A stretch of DNA of 8,636 bases, from assembly GCA_036495025.1 (NCBI GenBank), contig DASXNO010000089.1, positions 1-8,636 on the forward strand. Reading direction: 5' to 3'. A model generated the notes under the pieces. It had not been told where the DNA came from. It was given only the letters and a program-made list of their open reading frames with translations, and did no database searches. This document shows positions 1 to 5,554 of this stretch, piece after piece. A program made the translations under genes and the position numbers. This stretch comes from JAOPZY01 sp036495025 (GTDB taxonomy: Bacteria; Actinomycetota; CADDZG01; JAHWKV01; JAOPZY01). Positions within the stretch are counted from its first letter, which is position 1. Each line of letters starts with the position of its first letter.

Positions 1-126
1 CGCCGCCGATGCGGGCGCCAGCTCGCACATCCGGTGCCGCTGGGCGGCGAGGAACGCGGCGATCGCCCCATCCACCGACTGGCGCAGGGCCCGCTGGAGA
101 GCCTGGGGGTCGTCGTCGGGCCGCAT
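1..126 (-). CDS. Polyprenyl diphosphate synthase family protein, N-terminal fragment (partial)
   Basis: This is the first 42 codons of a minus-strand gene that runs off the left edge. The reading begins MRPDDDPQALQRALRQSV and continues with a helical stretch (DGAIAAFLAAQRHRM, about residues 19-33) and ELAPASAA. This resembles the N-terminal helices that precede the GGKRLRP motif in actinobacterial polyprenyl (farnesyl/geranylgeranyl-type) diphosphate synthases. The diagnostic GGKRxRP and DDxxD motifs would lie outside the window, so the family call rests on N-terminal resemblance only. The ATG at 126-124 is the only standard start in this frame before an upstream in-frame stop at 192-190. No clear ribosome binding site precedes it, but a TAGCCT box (140-135) lies 8 nt upstream, as expected for a leaderless gene. 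It is divergent from the oxidase operon. If the call is right, its product type (prenyl diphosphate) includes the co-substrate of CtaB, encoded downstream. Codon use is GC-rich, like the neighbours. Confidence 0.5.
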   Translation of the reverse strand, partial: MRPDDDPQALQRALRQSVDGAIAAFLAAQRHRMCELAPASAA

Positions 127-566
127 GTGCCGCGAGGCTACCAGCCCTTCGGAGCGGCCCCCGGGCCCGGTGGGGACAGCGAGTGCAGATCAATCTAGAC
201 AATGGTATGTAGGCAGGCGATTCGGCAGCAATGGTGGCAAGGATGTTGATCGCCCAGCGAACACTTTTCCGACCAACCGCATCGAGGCCACTTGCAAACA
301 CGGGTTCGATCATCTACGAGGAAGGCCGCTCCTTGAGAACTTAAAACAAGCGATTGGGCGGGGAAATCCGTCCGTAAGATCTTCAGCGACGAAGGGGAGC
401 GCCGCCCGGCGGGAGCCAAGCGGGGCGGGAAACGGCAGGTCCATCAGCGCCTCCTGGCAACGGGAGGCTGCCTGGAACGATTGCAGGTGTTTCGGGCAAC
501 GGTCAGCCAAGCTGAGCGGTGTCGCATCGCCGCAGGAGAGAATTGCGTCTGCTACCATGCCGCCTC
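127..566. other. Divergent intergenic region, less GC-rich, with small hairpins
   Basis: About 440 nt separate the minus-strand prenyl synthase start from coxB. I see no convincing gene: open frames on both strands give low-complexity peptides without recognisable motifs. Base composition is visibly more AT-rich than the flanking genes, especially around 190-350. Small inverted repeats are present: 356-361 with 368-373 (6 bp, one G-U, loop GGAAAT), 449-454 with 463-468 (GCCTCC/GGAGGC, outer arm 434-437 with 469-472), and 516-521 with 528-533 (6 bp, one G-U). A TAAGAT box at 375-380 is a possible plus-strand -10 element without a good -35. The region probably holds the promoters of both divergent genes, and perhaps a structured 5' leader of coxB. 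Confidence 0.6.
553..558 (+). promoter_or_regulatory. Possible -10 box for a leaderless coxB transcript
   Basis: TACCAT fits the TANNNT consensus of actinobacterial -10 elements. It ends 8 nt before the GTG at 567, so transcription could begin on the start codon itself. No recognisable -35 element is present and TANNNT is a weak pattern, so this is a suggestion only. Confidence 0.25.
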
Positions 567-1727
567 GTGATCGGGCATCCCAGGCGCAGGCTCACTTCCC
601 CCTCTGAGCAGCCTGGCCGTGGCCGTTCCCCGCGCGCAATCCTCGTACGCCGGGGCCGCCGGCCGGCTCTCGTCGCAGCCGGGTTCGCCCTCCTCTGTCT
701 TCTCCTGGCGGCCTGCTCCGGTGGGCCGCAGGACGGGCTCGCCCCGAGCGGGATCTACGCCCGCCGGGCCGACAACCTGTTCGGGAAGGTCTTCATCATC
801 GTCGTCGTGGTCTTCGTCCTGGTCGAGGGCGCGATCGTGTTCTTCCTCATCAAGTACCGGGAACGTCCCGGCAGGACCGACCCGGTCCAGATCCACGGCC
901 ATACCAGGGCCGAGGCCATCTGGACCATCATCCCGGCGGTCATCCTCGCCGGGGTCGCGATCCCCACCGTCAAGCTGATCTTCGACTTCGCCAAGGCCCC
1001 CCCGCGCGCGAACCGCATCGACGTCTGCGTCTCGGGTCACCAGTGGTGGTGGCAGTACGTCTATGCCACCACGTGCCCGCCTCCCGGCACGAGCGGCCCG
1101 GCGGGCACGGTCAACACCGCCAACGAACTGCACATCCCGGTGGGCAAACCCGTCTACCTCACGCTCAACTCGATCGACGTCATCCACGCGTTCTGGCCCC
1201 CGAAGCTCAACGGAAAGCAGGACGTCGTCCCCGGCCACACCAACCACATGACCATCGAGGCCGACACCCCGGGGACCTACTACGGCCAGTGCTCGCAGTT
1301 CTGTGGCATGTCCCACGCCAACATGCGCCTTCGGGTGATCGCCGAGACCCAGAGCGACTACGACGCCTGGGTGACCGCCCAGGAGCAGCCCGCAGCCACG
1401 CCCGCTCCGGGCACGCTCGCCGCCCAGGGGGCCCAGCTGTTCGTCCAGGGCCGAAACAACTCCGGCAAGTTCCCCGGCGGGGGGGCCTGCGCCACGTGCC
1501 ACACGATCGGCGGCGTCTCCTCGGCGGTCGGCATCACCGGCCCCAACCTCACCCACGTCTACTCCCGCCAGGCGTTCGCCGGCGACACGCTGGACATGAA
1601 CCCCGACAACCTGCGCCTGTGGCTCACCAACCCGCCAAAGGAGAAGCCGGGATCGATCATGCCCAACCTCGGCCTCTCCAACGACGAGATCACGGCGCTG
1701 GTCGCCTACCTGCAGACGCTGCGCTGA
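567..1727 (+). CDS. coxB: Cytochrome c oxidase subunit II with fused cytochrome c domain (caa3 type)
   Basis: This membrane-anchored subunit passes electrons from its own heme c to the CuA centre and on to subunit I. Numbering is from GTG 567 (386 aa). A basic n-region and hydrophobic stretch end in the lipobox LAAC, giving a lipoprotein cysteine at 50. Two membrane helices follow (about 74-97 and 118-139), then the cupredoxin domain. That domain has the aromatic patch GHQWWWQY (157-164), CuA ligand His207 (VIHAFW), and the CSQFCGMSHANM cluster giving Cys242, Gln244, Cys246, His250 and Met253. The usual Glu is Gln here, a tolerated backbone-carbonyl ligand. The C-terminal class I cytochrome c domain has CATCH (308-312) and an axial Met365 in SIMPNL. 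Extra cysteines sit at 154 and 170. The start is uncertain: GTG 519 lies inside a hairpin, TTG 543 has an AGGAG only 4 nt upstream, and GTG 567 gives the shortest signal peptide. It is the first operon gene. Confidence 0.95.
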   Translation: MIGHPRRRLTSPSEQPGRGRSPRAILVRRGRRPALVAAGFALLCLLLAACSGGPQDGLAPSGIYARRADNLFGKVFIIVVVVFVLVEGAIVFFLIKYRERPGRTDPVQIHGHTRAEAIWTIIPAVILAGVAIPTVKLIFDFAKAPPRANRIDVCVSGHQWWWQYVYATTCPPPGTSGPAGTVNTANELHIPVGKPVYLTLNSIDVIHAFWPPKLNGKQDVVPGHTNHMTIEADTPGTYYGQCSQFCGMSHANMRLRVIAETQSDYDAWVTAQEQPAATPAPGTLAAQGAQLFVQGRNNSGKFPGGGACATCHTIGGVSSAVGITGPNLTHVYSRQAFAGDTLDMNPDNLRLWLTNPPKEKPGSIMPNLGLSNDEITALVAYLQTLR

Positions 1728-1748
1728 CGGCTGACGGACGGACGAGCC

Positions 1749-1807
1749 CGGGATCCCGCAAGGACCTCGGGTAAAGCCCGAGGGCCCCCTCAGGGTCCTG
1801 GGTAAAG
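1749..1807 (+). promoter_or_regulatory. Structured coxB-coxA spacer: palindrome, hairpin and GGGTAAAG repeat
   Basis: The spacer contains a 10-bp palindrome CGGGATCCCG (1749-1758). A perfect 7-bp stem CCTCGGG/CCCGAGG (1765-1771 with 1777-1783, loop TAAAG) comes next, followed by a weaker stem CTCAG/CTGGG (1789-1793 with 1798-1802). The octamer GGGTAAAG occurs twice, at 1769-1776 and 1800-1807. GGACC at 1762-1766 can alternatively pair with GGTCC at 1794-1798, which competes with the first hairpin. There is no T-tract, so this is not a standard intrinsic terminator. It could be an mRNA-processing or stability element that sets the coxB/coxA ratio, or a cis-regulatory RNA. I do not recognise a known riboswitch class. 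Confidence 0.45.
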
Positions 1808-1826
1808 AGAGAGAGGATACGCGAGG

Positions 1827-1889
1827 ATGCAGCAGAGCAGGCCCGAGGCGCCCCGGAAGGCGTGGGGACAACATCAGAGGGTGAGCTGA
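1827..1889 (+). CDS. Candidate 20-aa leader ORF coupled to coxA
   Basis: This is a short ORF of 20 codons plus a stop, beginning MQQSRPEAPRKAWG. Its ATG at 1827 is preceded by the purine-rich GAGAGAGGA stretch (about 1809-1817, roughly 9 nt away), a plausible ribosome binding site. Its TGA (1887-1889) shares its A with the ATG of coxA, the same TGATG junction used by two other gene pairs in this operon. The peptide is basic and hydrophilic, with no membrane segment or recognised domain. It may act by delivering ribosomes to the coxA start rather than through its product. It could equally be chance, because coxA has its own Shine-Dalgarno-like sequence (AGAGGGTGA) within this ORF. Confidence 0.35.
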   Translation: MQQSRPEAPRKAWGQHQRVS

Positions 1890-3766
1890 TGGCGACGGCA
1901 GTGGCAGAGGGCAGCATCATGCGCCGCCCGTCGGCCAAGACCGGCATCGGGAGCTGGCTGACGACGGCCGACCACAAGCGCGTCGGCATGCTCTACGGCT
2001 ACACCGCCTTCTTCTTCTTCCTGATCGGCGGCGTCGAGGCTCTCCTCATCCGGATGCAGCTCGCCCGCCCCAACGGCCACGTGCTGACGGCCAACCAGTA
2101 CAACCAGCTGTTCACGATGCACGGCCTGACGATGATCTTCCTGGTCGTCATGCCCCTGTCGGCCGCCATCTTCAACTACTTCGTGCCGCTCATGATCGGT
2201 GCCCGGGACGTCGCCTTTCCCCGCCTGAACGCCTTCAGCTACTGGGTGTTCCTCTTCGGTGGCCTGTTCCTGTACTCGAGCTTCATCTTCGGCGGCCCGC
2301 CCAACGGCGGCTGGTTCGGCTACGCCCCGCTCACCACGCTGCAGTACTCGCCGGGGCACGGGCTCACGTTCTACGCCCTCGGCCTCCAGATGCTCGGTAT
2401 CGCCTCGATCGCCTCCGCCGCCAACTTCATCACCACGATCCTCAACCTGCGCGCCCCGGGGATGACCCTCATGCGCATGCCCGTCTTCGTGTGGATGACC
2501 CTGGTGACGTCGTTCCTGCTGCTGTTCGCCATGCCGGTGATCGCGGTGGCCCTGTTCCAGCTCACCTTCGACCGGCTGTGGCACTCGAACTTCTACAACG
2601 TCGCCGCCGGGGGCGACCCCCTCCTCTGGCAACACCTCTTCTGGTTGTTCGGCCATCCGGAGGTGTACATCCTCATCCTGCCCGCCATGGGCATCGTCTC
2701 GGAGATCCTGCCGGTGTTCAGCCGCAAGCCCCTCTTCGGCTACTCGGCGGTCGTCTTCTCCGGCATCTTCATCGGCTTCATGGGCTGGGGAGTGTGGGCC
2801 CACCACATGTTCACCGTCGGCCTCGGCCCATACGCCAACTCGGCCTTCGCCGTGTCGACGATGTTCATCGCCGTGCCCACGGGCGTGAAGATCTTCAACT
2901 GGACGGCCACCCTGTGGCGTGGCGCGATCCGGTTCCGAACACCCCTGCTCTTTGCCGTCGGCATGGTGGCGATGTTCGTGATCGGAGGCCTCTCGGGCGT
3001 GACGCACTCCCTGGTGCCGTCGGACTACGAGCAGCACGACACGTACTACATCGTCGCCCACTTCCACTACGTGCTGTTCGGCGGGGCACTGTTCGGGTTG
3101 TTCGCCGGGTTCTACTACTGGTTCCCCAAGGTCACCGGCAGGCTGATGAACGAGAAGATCGGCAAGCTGCACTTCTGGCTGATGCTGATCGGGTTCAACG
3201 TCACGTTCTTCCCCATGCACCTGCTCGGCCTGATGGGCCAGCCACGCCGGACGTACATCTACCCGCAGAACATGGGGTGGGGGGGCTACAACCTGACCGA
3301 GACGATCGGATCCTTCCTCATCGCCTTCTCGATGCTGGTGTTCATCTTCAACTGGGTGAAGTCGAAACGAAACGGCAGGATCGCCGGCCCCGACCCGTGG
3401 GACGCCCGGACGCTGGAGTGGACGATGTCGTCCCCGCCCCCGGAGCACAACTTCGACGAGATTCCGGTCGTGGCTGCCCGTGACGACTTCTGGCACAAGA
3501 AATACGCGGAGGACCCGGCAGGCCGCCCGGTGCCGGTCCCGGTGGGTGCCGCCGAGGCGACCGCCGAGGGCGTCCACGACGACCACGAGGGCCACGGCCA
3601 CAAGATCCACCTGCCGTCGCCGTCCTACTGGCCGCTGGTCGCCGCCCTGGGCCTGCCCCTCATCGCGTGGGGGCTGGTCTTCGGCGCCCTGCCGCTCATC
3701 GGGCTCGGCATCCTCGTGTTGCTCGGTGGATTCTACGGCTGGGTGTTCGAGCCGCTCGCGTCATGA
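1889..3766 (+). CDS. coxA: Cytochrome c oxidase subunit I, type A1, with C-terminal two-helix extension
   Basis: This is the catalytic, proton-pumping core (heme a, heme a3, CuB) in the cytoplasmic membrane, 625 aa. ATG 1889 is preferred because GAGG (1877-1880) lies 8 nt upstream; GTG 1862 in frame has no such site. Ligands are visible: heme a His78 (TMHG) and His393, heme a3 His391 (AHFHY), and CuB His256, His305 and His306. Tyr260 in GHPEVY is the crosslinked tyrosine and Glu258 marks a type A1 D-channel. Asp107 and Asn114 (ARDVAFPRLN) and Lys334 (PTGVKIFNW) match the D- and K-channel entries. The roughly 12-helix core ends near residue 490. A hydrophilic linker follows, with a His-rich patch (His563, 566, 569, 571, 574), then two more helices (about 583-599 and 603-620). 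These may correspond to a fused small subunit of the actinobacterial CtaF kind (inference). The gene lies 11 nt upstream of coxC. Confidence 0.97.
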   Translation: MATAVAEGSIMRRPSAKTGIGSWLTTADHKRVGMLYGYTAFFFFLIGGVEALLIRMQLARPNGHVLTANQYNQLFTMHGLTMIFLVVMPLSAAIFNYFVPLMIGARDVAFPRLNAFSYWVFLFGGLFLYSSFIFGGPPNGGWFGYAPLTTLQYSPGHGLTFYALGLQMLGIASIASAANFITTILNLRAPGMTLMRMPVFVWMTLVTSFLLLFAMPVIAVALFQLTFDRLWHSNFYNVAAGGDPLLWQHLFWLFGHPEVYILILPAMGIVSEILPVFSRKPLFGYSAVVFSGIFIGFMGWGVWAHHMFTVGLGPYANSAFAVSTMFIAVPTGVKIFNWTATLWRGAIRFRTPLLFAVGMVAMFVIGGLSGVTHSLVPSDYEQHDTYYIVAHFHYVLFGGALFGLFAGFYYWFPKVTGRLMNEKIGKLHFWLMLIGFNVTFFPMHLLGLMGQPRRTYIYPQNMGWGGYNLTETIGSFLIAFSMLVFIFNWVKSKRNGRIAGPDPWDARTLEWTMSSPPPEHNFDEIPVVAARDDFWHKKYAEDPAGRPVPVPVGAAEATAEGVHDDHEGHGHKIHLPSPSYWPLVAALGLPLIAWGLVFGALPLIGLGILVLLGGFYGWVFEPLAS

Positions 3767-3777
3767 GGAGGACCTAG

Positions 3778-4386
3778 GTGGCCATAGAGACGGAGCTCCA
3801 CGCCGAGGAGCACGCAACCTCCCTCGGACTCGACAACCGCAAGCTGGCGATGTGGGCCTTCCTCGGCTCCGAGTGCATGTTCTTCGGCGCGCTGATCGCC
3901 ACGTACCTGCTGTTCCACACGCATCTGAACAACGGCCCCGGACCCCGGGACGTCTACAACATCCCGTACACCTCCGTGAGCTCCTTCGTGCTGCTGATGA
4001 GTTCGCTGACCATGGTGCTGGCGCTCGCCGCCATCCAGCGGGGTGACGAACGAGGACTGCGCGTCTGGCTGCTCGCCACCGCCTTCCTGGGCATGACCTT
4101 CATCGGGGGCCAGGTCTACGAGTTCACGGAGTTCTTCAAGGAGGGGCTCACGATCAAGACGAGCCCCTTCGGTTCGGCGTTCTTCATGCTGACGGGCTTC
4201 CACGGTGCGCACGTGACCATCGGCATCCTCATGCTGTTGTCGCTCTTCCAACTGTCCCGCATGGGCAAGATCCCGCCGTCGGACTCACTCAAGGTGGAGC
4301 TGGTCGGCCTCTACTGGCACTTCGTCGACGTCGTGTGGATCGTGATCTTCACCGTCGTCTACCTGATCCCGGCGGCGAGGAAATGA
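3778..4386 (+). CDS. coxC: Cytochrome c oxidase subunit III
   Basis: This structural subunit of the oxidase has no redox centre; in the family it stabilises the active site and D-pathway proton uptake. At 202 aa it has the short five-helix form typical of many bacterial heme-copper oxidases (helices about 24-46, 66-86, 95-115, 133-158, 178-198). Family motifs are SECMFFGALIATYL (31-44), the GFHGAHV segment (140-146) and YWHFVDVVW (179-187). The GTG start at 3778 is fixed by a strong AGGAGG (3766-3771), 6 nt upstream, in the 11-nt gap after coxA. The stop overlaps the subunit IV start in an ATGA junction (4383-4386), so the two genes are probably translationally coupled. Nothing unusual is seen. 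Confidence 0.96.
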   Translation: MAIETELHAEEHATSLGLDNRKLAMWAFLGSECMFFGALIATYLLFHTHLNNGPGPRDVYNIPYTSVSSFVLLMSSLTMVLALAAIQRGDERGLRVWLLATAFLGMTFIGGQVYEFTEFFKEGLTIKTSPFGSAFFMLTGFHGAHVTIGILMLLSLFQLSRMGKIPPSDSLKVELVGLYWHFVDVVWIVIFTVVYLIPAARK

Positions 4387-4691
4387 GCCACGCCGTCACC
4401 CCGCCTCCCGCCGAGCACGCCCATCCGGGTCCCCTCGAGTACATCAAGGTCGCCGTCTTCCTGGCGGTCGTCACCGGTATCGAGGTCGGGATCTACTACC
4501 TCAAGGGGGCGAGGAGCGTCCTCGCCCCGGCACTGATCCTGCTGGCGATCGTGAAGTTCACCATGGTGGGGCTCTACTTCATGCACCTGAAGTTCGACAC
4601 CCACCTGTTCCGGCGAGTGTTCATCCTGGGGATCATCCTGGCGATCAGTGTCTACACGGTCGCGCTGGTCACCCTCCTCAACTACCACTGA
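4383..4691 (+). CDS. Cytochrome c oxidase subunit IV, prokaryotic (COX4_pro-like)
   Basis: This is a small integral membrane subunit of the oxidase, 102 aa, with three predicted helices (about 21-40, 46-67 and 77-99). The sequence KFTMVGLYFMHLKFD (58-72) is characteristic of the prokaryotic cytochrome c oxidase subunit IV family, which includes CaaD/CtaF-like subunits and the related CyoD group. The N-terminal 20 residues are proline-rich with three histidines. ATG 4383 overlaps the coxC stop and has GCGAGGA directly upstream; an in-frame ATG at 4335 lies inside coxC and is rejected. The stop TGA shares its A with the ctaG start (TGATG, 4689-4693). Its likely role is to stabilise subunits I-III; the family has no known catalytic function. 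Confidence 0.9.
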   Translation: MSHAVTPPPAEHAHPGPLEYIKVAVFLAVVTGIEVGIYYLKGARSVLAPALILLAIVKFTMVGLYFMHLKFDTHLFRRVFILGIILAISVYTVALVTLLNYH

Positions 4692-5554
4692 TGCCGCCGG
4701 GTCTTTCGCCCTGGGCGTTCCACCCCCACCCGGAGGTCTACCTCGAGGTCGTCGCCCTTGCCGCCGCCTACTGGGCGGCACTCAGGCTGCTGGGGCCGCG
4801 CTTCGTCGAGCCCGGCGAGCCGGCGGCGACGCGCGGCCAGAAGCTCTGCTTCGCTGGCGGCCTTCTCTTCATCGCACTCGCGGAGGGCTGGCCCCTGTCG
4901 GACATCGCCAACAACTACCTCTACAGCGTCCACATGGTGCAGCACCTGCTCTTCACGCTCGCTGCGCCGCCGCTGCTGTTGCTCGGAACCCCCCACTGGC
5001 TGGCCCGGACCCTGGTTCGCCGTCCGGGGATCTGGCCCCTCATGAAACGCCTGACGAGGCCGGTACCCGCGACGATCATCTTCAATGTGGTCCTCGTCAC
5101 GACCCACTGGCCGGCACTGCTCGATGTCACCCTCCACCATCAGGTCGTCCACATCGCCACGCACATCGCCCTCTTCGGCGCGGCGACGATCATGTGGTGG
5201 CCCGTGGTGTCGCCGCTGCCGGAACTGCCCAGGCTCTCGTATCCCGCCCAGATGGTCTACCTGTTCGTCCAGACGATCATCCCGACGGTGCCGGCCTCGT
5301 TCCTCACCTTTGCCTCCAGCCCCCTCTACCACTTCTACACGACGGTCCCCCGGGCGTTCGGCATCTCTGCGCTCGACGACACGCGGATCTCCGGGCTGAT
5401 CATGAAGCTGGGGATGGGCATCACCCTGTGGAGCATCATCGCGGTGCTATTCTTCCGCTGGTCCAGCAAGGAGGAGCGGCCGGAGCGGCCCGACGTGCTG
5501 GAGTGGCAGGCCGTGGAACGAGAGCTCAACCGCACGGAGTCCAACAAACCCTGA
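4691..5554 (+). CDS. ctaG: CtaG-type cytochrome c oxidase assembly factor (Caa3_CtaG family)
   Basis: This 287-aa multi-pass membrane protein belongs to the Bacillus-type CtaG family, which is unrelated in sequence to Cox11. The Bacillus member is required for caa3 oxidase formation and is thought to act in assembly of the copper sites. About seven helices are visible (roughly 18-34, 53-68, 80-99, 125-140, 150-170, 188-210, 236-256). Family hallmarks are FHPHPEVYLE near the N-terminus, HMVQHLLF (81-88), VVHIATHIALF (152-162) and WWPVVSPLPE (169-178). The repeated histidines in the membrane are candidate copper ligands. The start overlaps the preceding stop (TGATG). No Shine-Dalgarno sequence precedes it (the upstream bases are pyrimidine-rich), so translation probably depends on reinitiation after subunit IV. 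The stop overlaps the next start in the same manner. Confidence 0.93.
   Translation: MPPGLSPWAFHPHPEVYLEVVALAAAYWAALRLLGPRFVEPGEPAATRGQKLCFAGGLLFIALAEGWPLSDIANNYLYSVHMVQHLLFTLAAPPLLLLGTPHWLARTLVRRPGIWPLMKRLTRPVPATIIFNVVLVTTHWPALLDVTLHHQVVHIATHIALFGAATIMWWPVVSPLPELPRLSYPAQMVYLFVQTIIPTVPASFLTFASSPLYHFYTTVPRAFGISALDDTRISGLIMKLGMGITLWSIIAVLFFRWSSKEERPERPDVLEWQAVERELNRTESNKP

Noticed and set aside
296..480. Possible cobalamin or other known riboswitch in the coxB upstream region
   Set aside because: Fragments such as GCCACTTG and GGGGAAATCC looked suggestive, but the ordered conserved boxes and pairing of known riboswitch classes are absent.
125..607. Plus-strand 160-codon open frame in the divergent region
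   Set aside because: It overlaps the minus-strand prenyl synthase start and the coxB start. Its translation has no recognisable domain and its codon use is unlike the neighbouring genes.
1293..1299. CuA motif CSQFCG with Gln instead of Glu as a defective site
   Set aside because: This residue ligates through its backbone carbonyl, and Gln occurs here in functional oxidases such as ba3 types. All side-chain ligands are present.
1765..1783. Intrinsic terminator after coxB
   Set aside because: The stem is perfect but there is no downstream T-tract. The next genes belong to the same complex, so full termination is unlikely.
552..1874. A 440-codon minus-strand open frame opposite coxB
   Set aside because: It is a product of high GC and codon bias opposite a gene with clear CuA and heme c motifs. 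The translation is low-complexity Arg/Gly/Asp/Val without domains.
1862..1888. GTG 1862 as start of coxA
   Set aside because: It has no Shine-Dalgarno sequence, whereas ATG 1889 has GAGG 8 nt upstream. The extra nine residues add nothing family-like.
1874..3610. A 578-codon minus-strand open frame opposite coxA
   Set aside because: It mirrors the coxA codon pattern, giving an Asp/Glu/His/Arg-rich translation with no motif. The plus strand encodes every known CoxA ligand.
4648..5553. In-frame upstream extension of the cupredoxin gene through ctaG
   Set aside because: The region is occupied by ctaG in another frame, with family motifs and helices. The extension reads as a Pro/Arg/His-rich shadow, and the cupredoxin ATG at 5554 sits at a coupled junction.
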